Origin: Lutimaribacter degradans | GTDB taxonomy: Bacteria > Pseudomonadota > Alphaproteobacteria > Rhodobacterales > Rhodobacteraceae | DNA: 64,000 nucleotides | Direction: 5' to 3' | NCBI RefSeq assembly: GCF_023703375.1 | Contig: NZ_JAMQGO010000001.1 | Span: 558,001-622,000, forward strand | Part shown: in pieces, positions 51,892-61,371 of the stretch | How positions within the stretch are numbered: position 1 is the stretch's first letter | How the letters are laid out: the number at the start of each line of letters is the position of its first letter | Notes under the pieces: model-generated | What the model saw: only the letters and a program-made list of their open reading frames with translations | Database searches by the model: none | What the model was told of the DNA's origin: nothing | Made by a program: the position numbers and the translations under genes

Positions 51892-53304
51892 ATGGAACTG
51901 ACCGATAGACCGGCGCTTGAGCTGTCGGCAATGCTGGAACGGCGCGAGATCAGCGCCGTGGAACTGATGCAGGCAACGCTCGATCGTATCGGAGTAGTGA
52001 ACGGCACGGTCAATGCCGTGATCTCGCTCGGTGACAGCGATGCCCTGCTGCAGGCGGCGCGCGCCGCCGATGACAGCCCGCGCGCGGGCTGGTTGCATGG
52101 AATCCCGATGGCGGTCAAGGATCTGGCCAATGTCGCGGGCTATCCCACCTCGTTCGGCTCGCCCGCCATGCCCGAAACACCGGCTAAGGCCGACGACCTG
52201 ATGGTGGGCCGGCTGCGCGCGGCGGGCGCGGTGTTCATCGGCAAGACAAACACGCCCGAGTTCGGGCTGGGCAGCCACACGTTCAACCCGGTCCACGGTA
52301 CCACGCTGAACCCCTACGACCTGGGCCGCAGCGCCGGCGGTTCGTCGGGTGGGGCCGCTGTGGCGTTGGCCGCGCGGATGCTGTCGGTGGCCGACGGGTC
52401 TGACATGATGGGCAGCCTGCGCAACCCGGCGGGCTGGGCCAATGTCTACGGGATGCGCCCCAGCTGGGGCCGTATTCCCGGCGAACCGCAGGGCGAGATG
52501 TTCTTGCATCCGCTTGCCACAACGGGGCCGATGGCGCGCAATCCGCGCGATCTGGCCGCGCTGCTGGAGGTGCAGGCCGGGCCCGACCCGCGCCAGCCCT
52601 TTGGCCTGCCGCGCGAAAGCTACCTTGATGCCATTGCCGCCGATGTCAAAGGCCGGCGTATCGGCTGGCTGGCCGACTGGGGCGGGGCTTACGAGATGGA
52701 GCCGGGCATCCTGGAACTGACAGAAAGCGCGCTGCGCGTGTTCGAGGAACTGGGCGCCGTGGTCGAGCCGGTCAGCGCGCCGATCGAGGCCGCCGAGATA
52801 TGGGATTCGTGGCTGGGGCTGCGCGCTTTCGCCAATGCGGGGCGTCTTGATCCGCTCTATCAGAACCCCGTCACCCGCGACCGGCTGAAACCCGATGCCA
52901 TTTGGGAAATCGAAACCGGCCGTGCGCTTGGCGCCACCGAGATCCAGCGCCTGTCGCTGATCCGGTCGGACTGGTTCCGCCGTGCCGCCGCGCTGTTTGA
53001 CAAGTATGATGCGCTGGTGCTGCCCTCGGCGCAGGTCTGGCCCTTCCCGGCCGATTGGGAACGCCCGCACCGTATCAACGACACCGAGATGGATACCTAT
53101 CACCGCTGGATGGAGGTCGTGGTGCCGGTCAGCCTGATCGGGCTGCCCTGCGTGAACCTGCCCGCGGGCTTCGGTGCCAATGGTCTGCCGGGCGGGATGC
53201 AGCTTTTCGGGCGGCATGGCAACGATCTGGGGCTGCTGCAACTGGCCGAGGCCTATCACCAGGCCATCGATTGGCCCGGGAAAAACCCGCCGGATCTGTC
53301 CTGA
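51892..53304 (+). CDS. Amidase, amidase-signature family
   Basis: A 470-residue hydrolase of the amidase-signature family. The Ser-cisSer-Lys triad is complete: Lys in GIPMAVKD, cis-Ser in SAGGSSGGAA, nucleophile Ser in SDMMGSLRNPA, where the more common form is GTDTGGSIR. It is not GatA: the rest of the sequence and the absence of gatB/gatC argue against that. Substrate unknown. GGGAGGAGGGG precedes the ATG. Confidence 0.92.
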   Translation: MELTDRPALELSAMLERREISAVELMQATLDRIGVVNGTVNAVISLGDSDALLQAARAADDSPRAGWLHGIPMAVKDLANVAGYPTSFGSPAMPETPAKADDLMVGRLRAAGAVFIGKTNTPEFGLGSHTFNPVHGTTLNPYDLGRSAGGSSGGAAVALAARMLSVADGSDMMGSLRNPAGWANVYGMRPSWGRIPGEPQGEMFLHPLATTGPMARNPRDLAALLEVQAGPDPRQPFGLPRESYLDAIAADVKGRRIGWLADWGGAYEMEPGILELTESALRVFEELGAVVEPVSAPIEAAEIWDSWLGLRAFANAGRLDPLYQNPVTRDRLKPDAIWEIETGRALGATEIQRLSLIRSDWFRRAAALFDKYDALVLPSAQVWPFPADWERPHRINDTEMDTYHRWMEVVVPVSLIGLPCVNLPAGFGANGLPGGMQLFGRHGNDLGLLQLAEAYHQAIDWPGKNPPDLS

Positions 53305-53374
53305 CGGTTGATCTGGGCGGCGTTTGCCGTTCTCATATCGCCAAAACCGCGCGAAACGGTGGGAGGAAAAGATC

Positions 53375-54181
53375 ATGGGACAGGAGCCGCAACTGGGCGT
53401 GCCGCCACTGGGCCGCGTGACATTCGCGATGCTGCGCGAGGCGCTGCGCCGGGGCTGGGCCGACCTGCGCCGCGCGCCGTTTTTCGGGGTCTTTTTCGCG
53501 CTTGTCTATGTCTTGGTCGGGCTGTTGTTCGCGCTTGTCACCTGGGCCACCGGCAAAAGCTACTGGTTGGTCTTTGCCGCCGTGGGCTTTCCCTTGGTGG
53601 GGCCGTTCGCCGCCGTGGGGCTTTACGAGGTAAGCCGCCGTTTGGCGCAGGGCCGTGCGCTGGATATTTACCAGATTTTCGGCGTGATCGCGATGCAATC
53701 CAAGCGGCAGCTACCCTCGATCTGCGCGATCGTTCTGTTCATGTTCCTGTTCTGGTTCTTCATCGCGCACATGATTTTCGCGCTGTTCATGGGATTTTCG
53801 ACCATGACGAACGTGTCCAGCTCTTACGAGGTCTACTTTACCCCCGAAGGCATCGCGATGCTCAGCGTGGGCACGGTGGTTGGCGCTCTGTTTGCGCTGC
53901 TGCTTTACATGATCACCGTGATCGCGCTGCCCCTGCTGCTGGACCGCGAGGTGGATTTCGTGACCGCCATGATCACCAGTTTCCAGACGGTTCTGGCAAA
54001 CCCGGTGCCGATGCTGGCCTGGGGCGCGTTCATCGGCGTGGTCACGCTTTTGGCGATGGTGCCGTGGTTTCTGGGGCTGTTCATCGTGTTGCCGGTGCTG
54101 GGCCACGCGACCTGGCACCTCTACGACCAGATCGTCGCCGCGGGTGAGGCGCTATCGGAAGGGGCCGTTCCGGCGACCTGA
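53375..54181 (+). CDS. DUF2189 integral membrane protein
   Basis: A 268-residue membrane protein of the DUF2189 family with about six hydrophobic helices and a short cytoplasmic N-terminus (VPPLGRVTFAMLREALRRGW, typical of the family). Function unknown. Start at 53375 with a strong GGGAGGA; an in-frame ATG at 53324 is rejected for lack of a site. It converges on the CorC-like gene with 12 bases between stops. Confidence 0.88.
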   Translation: MGQEPQLGVPPLGRVTFAMLREALRRGWADLRRAPFFGVFFALVYVLVGLLFALVTWATGKSYWLVFAAVGFPLVGPFAAVGLYEVSRRLAQGRALDIYQIFGVIAMQSKRQLPSICAIVLFMFLFWFFIAHMIFALFMGFSTMTNVSSSYEVYFTPEGIAMLSVGTVVGALFALLLYMITVIALPLLLDREVDFVTAMITSFQTVLANPVPMLAWGAFIGVVTLLAMVPWFLGLFIVLPVLGHATWHLYDQIVAAGEALSEGAVPAT

Positions 54182-54193
54182 CCCGGCACAGCG

Positions 54194-55483
54194 CTACAGG
54201 CGCCGGATTTTCAGCTTGGTCACGCGGTTGCCTTCGCGGCCCGTCACCTCGAACCGGAAGCCGTGGAACGAGAACACCTGCCCCACCTCGGGGATCATCT
54301 GTGCCTCGTGCAGAACCAGGCCCGCCACGGTGTTGGCCTCTTCATCGGGCAGGTTCCAGTCGGTGGCGCGGTTCAGGTCACGAATGGTCATCGCGCCGTC
54401 GATCATGAAATGATTGTCCTTGGACCGCTGGATCGGGTGGTCGGCGTCACGGTCGAACTCATCGGTGATTTCGCCCACGATCTCTTCGAGGATGTCTTCG
54501 AGCGTGATCAATCCCTCCAGGCTGCCATATTCATCGACCACCAGCGCGAAATGCGTGCGCCGACGCAGGAACTGGCGCATCTGGTCGTCCAGCGTAGTGG
54601 TGTCGGGGATGAAATAGGGCGGCATCGCCACATCGAGGATATCGAATGCCGCCAAGCCCTTCGTCGAGGCGTCGGGCCCGAACATGAGCTTTTGCACGGC
54701 GCGCAGCAGATCCTTGGCATGGACCACGCCCACGATATTGTCCGGGTCGTCCTTGTAGACCGGCAAGCGCGTATGCGGGCTGTCGAGGCACTGGCGCAGC
54801 AGTTCTTCGGGGTCGGTATCGGCGTCGATCATCTCGATATGGCTGCGGTGCAGCATCACCTCTTCGACAGCGCGATCACCCAGGTCCAGCGCGCCCAGGA
54901 TACGATCGCGGTCTTCCTTTTCGACCACGCCTTCGGAATGGCCCAGGTATAGCGCGCCCGCGATCTCTTCGCGCACGGCAAGGATCTGGCTGTCGGGGTC
55001 GGTCTTCACGCCAAAGACATGCAGGATGCCACGCACCAACCAGCGCACTGCGCCCACCACCGGAGCGAACAACGTAACCACCACCTGGATCACGGGTGAA
55101 ACCATCGCGGCGGCGGATTCGGCGTTGGTGATGGCGTAGGTTTTCGGCAGCACCTCGGCAAAGATCAGGACAAGCAGGGTCATCACCAGGGTCGCCAATG
55201 CCACGCCGGATTCGCCGAAAAGGCTTGTGAACAGCGAGGTGGCCAGCGAGGCGGCCAGGATGTTGACCATGTTGTTGCCCAAAAGGACCGACCCGATCAG
55301 GCGTTCATTGTCCTCGGTGATCTTGAGCGCGCGTTCCGCCCCGCGCGACCCCTTGTCGGCCTGCGCGCGCAGCTTGCCCCGGCTGGCGGCCGTCAGCGCC
55401 GTTTCCGAGCCGGAAAAGAAACCCGACAGGACAAGCAGAAACAGGATCGATCCGGCGGTGATCCAGAAAGTGGCGTCAAGCAT
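54194..55483 (-). CDS. CNNM/CorC-type membrane protein with CBS domains
   Basis: A 429-residue protein of the HlyC/CorC (CNNM) family. An N-terminal DUF21 transmembrane domain (about 1-190, GFFSGSETALTAASRGKL), a pair of CBS domains (about 210-330; HTRLPVYKDDPDNIVGVVHAKDLL) and a C-terminal CorC_HlyC domain. Relatives take part in magnesium and cobalt efflux or homeostasis; the old name hemolysin is misleading. It is followed after 76 bases upstream (its 5' side) by xerD on the same strand. Confidence 0.93.
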   Translation of the reverse strand: MLDATFWITAGSILFLLVLSGFFSGSETALTAASRGKLRAQADKGSRGAERALKITEDNERLIGSVLLGNNMVNILAASLATSLFTSLFGESGVALATLVMTLLVLIFAEVLPKTYAITNAESAAAMVSPVIQVVVTLFAPVVGAVRWLVRGILHVFGVKTDPDSQILAVREEIAGALYLGHSEGVVEKEDRDRILGALDLGDRAVEEVMLHRSHIEMIDADTDPEELLRQCLDSPHTRLPVYKDDPDNIVGVVHAKDLLRAVQKLMFGPDASTKGLAAFDILDVAMPPYFIPDTTTLDDQMRQFLRRRTHFALVVDEYGSLEGLITLEDILEEIVGEITDEFDRDADHPIQRSKDNHFMIDGAMTIRDLNRATDWNLPDEEANTVAGLVLHEAQMIPEVGQVFSFHGFRFEVTGREGNRVTKLKIRRL

Positions 55484-55559
55484 GGGGGCAGGGGCCTTTG
55501 GTTTTGGGATGCATCATGTCGTTATGGGGTTTGACCTTCCGGCGATCAAGGGGGTGATC

Positions 55560-56492
55560 TCACCCCTTGGCCAGCGGGTGATGATCCAGCACCAGGTCGC
55601 GCAACCGTTCGTCCAGAACATGGGTGTAGATCTCGGTCGTGGCCACGTCGGCATGGCCCAGCAGCGTCTGGATCGCGCGCAGATCGGCGCCGTTGGCAAG
55701 CAGGTGCGTGGCAAAGGCGTGGCGCAACGTGTGTGGCGTGACCTTGGCGGGGCTGACGCCCGCTGCCACGGCCAATTCCTTGATCAGCATGTAGAACCGG
55801 TGCCGCGTCAGGTGGCCCAGCTTGCCCCGCGATGGAAACAGATAGCGCGACGAGGGGTGGCCTTGCGCCTTTGCCCTGTCTTCGGCCGCGTCGCGCAGGG
55901 CCAGCCATTCGGCCAGCGCGTCGCGTGCGGGTGGCGACAGCGGCACCATGCGCTCCTTGCCGCCCTTGCCCGCGACCAGCAACATGCGCGGGTCGCCGCG
56001 CGCGGCGGCCACCGGCAGCGATACCATCTCGGTCACGCGCATGCCGGTGGCATAGAGCAGTTCCATCAGACAGGTGTTGCGCACCCGGTCTTCGCGGGTG
56101 CGGCCGGTTTCGCGCGCGGCGGCCAGCAGGCGGTCAACCTCGTCCTCGCTCAGCGTTTTGGGCAGGCGCTTGTCGCGGCCCGGCCCGCTGATCTGGATTG
56201 CCGGGTTGGTCTCGCGCCATCCTTCTTCATAGGCAAACCGGTAGAGTTGCTTGATGGCGGACAGGCGCCGCGCGCGGGTGGACTTGGCCAGGCCCTGCGC
56301 ATCGCAATGCAAGAGATACGCCTCGACATCGTCGCGGCTGGCCGTTTCGAACGCTGCGTCGCGGCCTTCCAGCCAAGCGCTGAAATCGAGCAGGTCGCGG
56401 CCATAGGCCAGTTGCGTATTACTGGCCGCGCCCCTTTCGGCGGCGGCGGCTTCGAGAAAGGCGGAAATCCAGCGCGAATTGCTCACCGTCAT
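55560..56492 (-). CDS. xerD: Site-specific tyrosine recombinase XerD
   Basis: A 310-residue recombinase that resolves chromosome dimers at dif together with XerC. The catalytic set is complete: Arg about 152 (ATGMRVTE), Lys about 176-179, His 254 and Arg 257 (HTLRHAFATH), His 280 (LLGHADVATTEIYTH) and Tyr 289. The N-terminal SAM-like domain is present. Context (aroK-side genes, no phage genes, no att repeats) supports the housekeeping role over a phage integrase. Its ATG overlaps the stop of the periplasmic-protein gene. Confidence 0.93.
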   Translation of the reverse strand: MTVSNSRWISAFLEAAAAERGAASNTQLAYGRDLLDFSAWLEGRDAAFETASRDDVEAYLLHCDAQGLAKSTRARRLSAIKQLYRFAYEEGWRETNPAIQISGPGRDKRLPKTLSEDEVDRLLAAARETGRTREDRVRNTCLMELLYATGMRVTEMVSLPVAAARGDPRMLLVAGKGGKERMVPLSPPARDALAEWLALRDAAEDRAKAQGHPSSRYLFPSRGKLGHLTRHRFYMLIKELAVAAGVSPAKVTPHTLRHAFATHLLANGADLRAIQTLLGHADVATTEIYTHVLDERLRDLVLDHHPLAKG

Positions 56493-58030
56493 CCCCTTGT
56501 GCCCAACAGCAGCGTCTGCAGGGCCGCACGGCGCGCGGTGTCTTCCAGGCCGACGGCGCGGAATGTGGCCAATGCCTTTTCCAGCGCCCTTGTGTCGGCG
56601 CGATGCCCGCGCTCGTACAATGCGATGGCTTGCAGGATGGCCTCGCCCAGCTTGCCCTGCTCCAATAGAGGCGCAATATCTTCGGGCGGGGCGGTGGCCG
56701 CCATGCCCCGCGCCACTGATTGCGCCAGGTCATCCTGCCCCGGATCGGTCACATCACCCTGTGCCAGCGCGGTTTCAAAGGCGCGTTCCGGGTGGTCATC
56801 CCCCCGTGTTCGGGCGGCCTGTTCATAGGCCGGGCTCAACAACGCGACGTCATAGGCCAGCGCGCCGGCGTCGCCAGTCAGCGGCAGGCGCATCAGGTCG
56901 GCCCCGTACAGTTCGGCAAATGGGATCTCCAGCCGGGCCGCCCGCATGGCCCGCCAGGCGCTTGGCAATGCCTGCGCCACGGCCCCCGGTTCGCCCGAGC
57001 GCCGCGCGGTGTCGAACCGTTGCAGCGCCGCGACCCTGTCCCATATACCGCCAGACGCGGCGGGCAGGCGTTCGGAATAGATGCCAAGCAGCCTGTTGAC
57101 CGAAAGCGCGCCGCTGCGCGCCAGCCGTTCGGCCGCGGTCAGTTGCGCCTTCCAGCCGGCGGTCGTGCGCAGGTCGGCCATGGCAAAGGCCAGGGGCAGG
57201 GTCGCGGTTGGCAGCGGCTCGCCCACCGCCTCGTAGATGCGAAACAGCAGCGGGTCGGGGCGCACCGGGGGCATCGGCAGGGGCGCGCTTTCGAACATCT
57301 CGGGGTCGAGGAAACGGGCCAGCATCGCATCCTGCCTTTCGCTGACAAACCCCAGGGCGCGGGCGGTATCCAGCGTCAGCGCGGCGGCGGGCCAGTCGCC
57401 CCCGCGCGCCGTGCAAAAGATGCGCGCGCCGTAGTCGGGGTGCAGATCAGGGCGCCGGCGCAGCGCCTGGCAGGCCCTGTCCTCATCCCCGGTCAGCAAC
57501 GTGGCGTCGAACCAGCGCGGGAACAGCGCCGGTGTTTCGGCGCCTGCGCGCTCCAACAGCGCCTGTGCGGGTTCGACCGCGCCAAGCTCCATCAGCGCAT
57601 CGACCCGCGCTTGCAGCAACGGCGCCTCGGTACCGCTGTCCTCGGGGGCCTCGGCCTCGGCCAGGAGCAGGGTGAACAAAAGCGATTGCATCGCCGGCAG
57701 GCGTTCAACCTTGCGGGCCCGCATCAGCTTGGCCAGCTCGGCCGCGTCGCTGGCCTGCCAAAGCGTGCGGGGTAGCCCTGTGACCGAGGCGGGCAGCAGC
57801 CCCACGGCGTCACGCTTGACCTCGTCCAGCGCGGTTACGTTGACGGTGGGGATGGTCGCGGTTTCGGCCACGGGCGATTCGTTCAACGGTACGGTCCGTG
57901 GTGCCGGCACGACGCGGGTGAGCGGCAGGGCGGTGGGCGTGCTCAGCCAGTCGATGGCCGACAGCGGCGCCTCTTGCGCGGGCGCCGACAGAGGTAAGAG
58001 AGACAGGATCAGCGCAAGCTTAATCCGCAT
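56489..58030 (-). CDS. Exported helical protein of unknown function
   Basis: A 513-residue protein with a signal peptide (about residues 1-18, cut after APA). The rest is Ala- and Leu-rich, mostly helical with repeat-like units of 30-40 residues, suggesting a TPR- or Sel1-like solenoid in the periplasm, though no clear repeat consensus is seen. It is found beside xerD and the aroK/aroB genes in Rhodobacterales. Both ends are coupled: ATGA with xerD, and the start lies inside the 49-residue small gene. I do not assign a function. Confidence 0.82.
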   Translation of the reverse strand: MRIKLALILSLLPLSAPAQEAPLSAIDWLSTPTALPLTRVVPAPRTVPLNESPVAETATIPTVNVTALDEVKRDAVGLLPASVTGLPRTLWQASDAAELAKLMRARKVERLPAMQSLLFTLLLAEAEAPEDSGTEAPLLQARVDALMELGAVEPAQALLERAGAETPALFPRWFDATLLTGDEDRACQALRRRPDLHPDYGARIFCTARGGDWPAAALTLDTARALGFVSERQDAMLARFLDPEMFESAPLPMPPVRPDPLLFRIYEAVGEPLPTATLPLAFAMADLRTTAGWKAQLTAAERLARSGALSVNRLLGIYSERLPAASGGIWDRVAALQRFDTARRSGEPGAVAQALPSAWRAMRAARLEIPFAELYGADLMRLPLTGDAGALAYDVALLSPAYEQAARTRGDDHPERAFETALAQGDVTDPGQDDLAQSVARGMAATAPPEDIAPLLEQGKLGEAILQAIALYERGHRADTRALEKALATFRAVGLEDTARRAALQTLLLGTRG

Positions 58031-58169
58031 TCAGAGTCACCGGTTCGCGCACTTCCTGTTGCGACGGCGAGAAATCCGCGCCGAGAAACGGGCCGACATA
58101 GGCATAGCCTATCAGCGCAATGCTCGCCAGCACGAGCAGTATGAACAGGTATTTGAAAAGACGCCCCAT
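58020..58169 (-). CDS. 49-residue single-pass membrane protein
   Basis: A short gene of 50 codons: ATG at 58169, TAA at 58020. The protein begins MGRLFKYLF, followed by one hydrophobic helix (about residues 5-27), then a short polar tail with SPSQQEVREPVTLNAD. Its 3' end overlaps by 11 bases the start of the exported helical protein gene. The positive-inside start, clean helix and overlap make it a likely real gene, probably acting with the downstream protein. It is divergent from aroK across 118 bases. Confidence 0.75.
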   Translation of the reverse strand: MGRLFKYLFILLVLASIALIGYAYVGPFLGADFSPSQQEVREPVTLNAD

Positions 58170-58287
58170 CTATGTGCCTGCCTGTTTTGCCTTTGTTTTT
58201 GAAAGTTATAACTGGCATTTCCCAAAAGATCACGTCATTCAGACGGGAAATCTGAAAAACGGCTTGGTTATGCCGATGAGGGCGGGG

Positions 58288-58836
58288 ATGCGCTGGCGGC
58301 TGAAAAAGACGATCGTGATGGTCGGCATGATGGGGGCGGGCAAGACCGCCGTCGGGCGGGTCCTGTCGATGCGCCTTGGCGTACCGTTCCTCGATTCGGA
58401 CGCCGAGATCGAAACCGCCGCAAACATGTCCATCTCCGAGATTTTCGCCCGCGATGGCGAGCCGTTCTTTCGCGCCAAGGAGGCCCAGGTGATCGAGCGT
58501 TTGCTCGACACCCAGCGCGGGGTTCTTTCCACCGGCGGCGGTGCCTTCATGTCGCCGGCGAACCGGCAGACGATCAGTGACAAGGGCGTGTCGGTGTGGC
58601 TGGATGCGGGGCTGGAACTGCTGTGGCAGCGGGTGCGTCACAAGAACACCCGCCCGTTGTTGCGCACGCCCGAGCCGAAGGCCACCCTGGCCGCGCTTTA
58701 CAAGACGCGGGTGCCCGTCTACGCGCTGGCCGATCTGCGCGTTGCGGTGGCACCTGGCCTCAGCATCGAAGACACGGTCGACCGGGTGATCGAGGCATTG
58801 CTGACGCGCCCCGATGTGCTGGAGAAAACGCCATGA
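58288..58836 (+). CDS. aroK: Shikimate kinase
   Basis: Phosphorylates shikimate in aromatic amino acid synthesis. With ATG at 58288 the protein has 182 residues, the family's usual length. Walker A GMMGAGKT is at about 13-20, DSDAEIE at about 42, and STGGGAF in the shikimate site. GAGG lies six bases before 58288; ATGs at 58270 and 58276 are possible but lack a site. The stop overlaps the aroB start (ATGA). Confidence 0.94.
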   Translation: MRWRLKKTIVMVGMMGAGKTAVGRVLSMRLGVPFLDSDAEIETAANMSISEIFARDGEPFFRAKEAQVIERLLDTQRGVLSTGGGAFMSPANRQTISDKGVSVWLDAGLELLWQRVRHKNTRPLLRTPEPKATLAALYKTRVPVYALADLRVAVAPGLSIEDTVDRVIEALLTRPDVLEKTP

Positions 58837-59948
58837 TGGAAACCGTTCATGTTGGCCTGGAAGGGCGTGAATACGACATTCACATTGGCCCCGGTCTCTT
58901 GGCGCAGGCGGGCAGGTTGATCGCGCCGTTGCTGGCGCGGCCGCGCGTGGCGGTGGTCACCGATGAGAAAGTCGGCGCGCTGCATCTCGATGCGCTGCAA
59001 GCGGGGCTGGTGACCGCCGGTATCGAGATGGTCGCGCTGACCCTGCCTGCGGGCGAAGCCACGAAAAGCTGGCCGCATTTCACGCGCACCGTGGAATGGT
59101 TGCTGGATCAAAAGGTCGAACGCCGCGACGTGGTGGTGGCTTTTGGCGGTGGCGTGGTCGGCGATCTCGTGGGGTTCGCCGCCGCAGTTCTGCGCAGGGG
59201 CGTGCGATTCGTGCAGATCCCCACGTCGCTTTTGGCGCAGGTCGACAGTTCAGTGGGTGGCAAGACGGGCATCAACGCGCCCCAGGGCAAGAACCTCGTC
59301 GGGGCCTTTCATCAGCCCAGCCTTGTCCTGGCCGATACCACGGTTCTGGCCACCTTGCCCCCACGCGATTACCTGGCTGGCTACGGTGAGGTAGTGAAAT
59401 ATGGCCTTCTCGGCGATTCCCAATTTTTTCAGTGGCTTGAAGATAACGGCGCACGTGCGGCATCGGGGGATGTTGCCGCGCGGATCATCGCCGTGAAACG
59501 CTCGGTCGAGATGAAGGCACGGATTGTCGAGCGTGACGAGACCGAACAGGGCGACCGCGCGCTTTTGAACCTGGGCCACACGTTCTGCCATGCGCTTGAG
59601 GCGGCGACCGGCTATTCCGGCCGGCTGCTGCATGGCGAGGGCGTGGCCATCGGCTGCGCGCTGGCCTTTGAACTTTCGGCCCGCCTTGGCCTGTGCAGCC
59701 AGGAAGACCCCAGCCGCGTGCGCGGCCATCTGCGCGACATGAACATGAAGGCCGACCTAGCTGATATCGAAGGGGAATTACCCGATGCAGATGCGCTTTT
59801 GGCGCTGATGGCACAGGACAAGAAAGTGGTCGATGGGCAGTTGCGTTTCATCCTGGCGCACGGCATCGGGGCGGCCTTCGTCACCTCCGATGTGCCTGCC
59901 GACGCGGTGCGCGGGCTGTTGCAGGAGGCGCTGGCCCGGCGCGTGTGA
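58833..59948 (+). CDS. aroB: 3-dehydroquinate synthase
   Basis: Second step of the shikimate pathway, converting DAHP to 3-dehydroquinate with NAD and a metal ion. The 371-residue protein has GGGVVGDLVGFAAA, IPTSLLAQVDSSVGGKTGIN and the metal ligands Glu (YGEVVKYG), His (NLGHTFCHALE) and a later His (LLHGEGVAIG). Start at 58833 (GGAG eight bases upstream); an ATG one codon later is possible. Coupled to aroK. Confidence 0.97.
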   Translation: MMETVHVGLEGREYDIHIGPGLLAQAGRLIAPLLARPRVAVVTDEKVGALHLDALQAGLVTAGIEMVALTLPAGEATKSWPHFTRTVEWLLDQKVERRDVVVAFGGGVVGDLVGFAAAVLRRGVRFVQIPTSLLAQVDSSVGGKTGINAPQGKNLVGAFHQPSLVLADTTVLATLPPRDYLAGYGEVVKYGLLGDSQFFQWLEDNGARAASGDVAARIIAVKRSVEMKARIVERDETEQGDRALLNLGHTFCHALEAATGYSGRLLHGEGVAIGCALAFELSARLGLCSQEDPSRVRGHLRDMNMKADLADIEGELPDADALLALMAQDKKVVDGQLRFILAHGIGAAFVTSDVPADAVRGLLQEALARRV

Positions 59949-59967
59949 CGCCCCCTGTTTCCTCTCT

Positions 59968-60050
59968 CGAAAAATATCCTGGGGGGAGTCGCGCGACGCG
60001 CGACGGGGGGCAAAGCCCCCCGCCCGGTCGGGCAGGGGCAACCTGCCCGA
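59968..60050. repeat. Dispersed intergenic palindromic element, copy between aroB and tyrS
   Basis: Four G+C hairpins in a row: GTCGCGC/GCGCGAC (59988-59994 with 59998-60004), GGGGGGC/GCCCCCC (60005-60011 with 60015-60021), GCCCG/CGGGC (60022-60026 with 60029-60033), and a GGGCAGG/CCTGCCC stem to about 60049. Its core matches the element in the liv operon. It separates the convergent aroB and tyrS genes and may end transcription from both sides despite lacking a T-run. Confidence 0.65.
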
Positions 60051-60054
60051 AACC

Positions 60055-61308
60055 TTACCCCTCCAGCTTGACCAGCGCGTGACGTTTCTTGCCCGCCGAC
60101 AGCTTTATCGGCTGTTCCAGCCGCGCCGCGTCGATCATCAGCCCGGCATCGGTGAGCGGCTCATCGTCCAGCTTGGCGCCGTTCTCGGCGATCAGGCGCT
60201 TGGCGTCCTTGCCCGATTTCGCCAGCCCCGAGCGCACGATCAACTGCACGATCGAGATGCCATCACCCAGTTCCTCGGCGCCAAGGCTGAGCGTGGGCAG
60301 GTCGGCGCCCACGCCGCCCTTTTCGAACACTTCGCGCGCGGTGGCCTCGGCGGCGGCGGCCGCTTCGGCCCCGTGGCAAAGCGTCGTGACGGCGTTGGCC
60401 AGCACGACCTTGGCCGCGTTGACCTCGGACCCGCCAAGCGCGCCCAGGCGTTCGCATTCGTCCAGGTCGATCTCGGTATATAGTTTCAGGAAACGCCCCA
60501 CATCCGCATCGGTCGTGTTGCGCCAGAACTGCCAGAATTCATAGGGGCTGCGCATGTCGGCATTGAGCCAGATCGCGCCCTCGGCGGTCTTGCCCATCTT
60601 CTTGCCGTCCGACGTGGTAAGAAGCGGCGAGGTCATGCCGTAGATCTCGTGATCGAGCACGCGGCGGGTCAGGTCGATCCCGTTGACGATATTGCCCCAC
60701 TGATCGCTGCCGCCGAACTGCACCAGGCAACCGTAACGCCGGTTCAGCTCCAGAAAGTCATAGGCCTGAAGGATCATGTAGTTGAATTCGAGAAACGACA
60801 GCGATTGCTCGCGGTCGAGCCGCGATTTCACGCTTTCGAAACTCAGCATCCGGTTGACGCTGAAATGCCGCCCGATATCGCGCAGGAAATCGAGGTAATT
60901 CAGGTCATCCAGCCACTCGGCATTGTTCAGCATCAGCGCGCCGGTGAGGCTGTCATCGTAGCGGATGTATTTTGCAAAGACCTGCTTGATCCCGGCGATG
61001 TTGTCGTCGATCTGGTCGGGTGTCAGCAGCGGGCGTTCATCGGCGCGAAAGCTGGGGTCGCCCACCTTCGTCGTGCCACCGCCCATCAGCGTGATCGGCT
61101 TGTGCCCGGTCTTTTGCAGCCAGCGCAGCATCATGATCTGGATCAGGCTGCCCACATGCAGCGATTTGGCTGTCGCGTCAAAGCCGATATAGCCCGGCAC
61201 CACCCCCTTGCTCAGCGCCTCGTCGAGGCCCTGGTAATCGGTGCAGTCGGCCAGAAAGCCGCGTTGCATCATGACGGTCATGAAGTCCGATTTCGGGTGA
61301 TAGGTCAT
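60055..61308 (-). CDS. tyrS: Tyrosyl-tRNA synthetase
   Basis: Charges tRNA-Tyr. The 417-residue protein has the class I signature in the form HVGS (SLHVGSLIQ), the tyrosine-binding [11 protein letters not shown], and KMGKT in place of KMSKS, both usual for TyrRS, plus an S4 RNA-binding domain at the C-terminus ([13 protein letters not shown]). ATG at 61308 with AAGGA upstream. The same frame stays open a further 1.3 kb upstream, antisense to anmK, but that part has no protein similarity. Confidence 0.97.
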   Translation of the reverse strand: MTYHPKSDFMTVMMQRGFLADCTDYQGLDEALSKGVVPGYIGFDATAKSLHVGSLIQIMMLRWLQKTGHKPITLMGGGTTKVGDPSFRADERPLLTPDQIDDNIAGIKQVFAKYIRYDDSLTGALMLNNAEWLDDLNYLDFLRDIGRHFSVNRMLSFESVKSRLDREQSLSFLEFNYMILQAYDFLELNRRYGCLVQFGGSDQWGNIVNGIDLTRRVLDHEIYGMTSPLLTTSDGKKMGKTAEGAIWLNADMRSPYEFWQFWRNTTDADVGRFLKLYTEIDLDECERLGALGGSEVNAAKVVLANAVTTLCHGAEAAAAAEATAREVFEKGGVGADLPTLSLGAEELGDGISIVQLIVRSGLAKSGKDAKRLIAENGAKLDDEPLTDAGLMIDAARLEQPIKLSAGKKRHALVKLEG

Positions 61309-61371
61309 CTGTCTTGTTCCTTGGCTCGTTGCGCGGCATGTATAGGCAGCGAATTGGCAAAGGAAAAGGCC

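Noticed and set aside
51529..53376. 615-residue open frame on the minus strand
   Set aside because: It is the shadow of the amidase and hflX genes in G+C-rich DNA; composition is that of an out-of-frame translation.
55560..56492. Tyrosine recombinase as a sign of an integrated element
   Set aside because: All features and the neighbourhood fit housekeeping XerD; no attachment-site repeats, phage genes or tRNA target are nearby.
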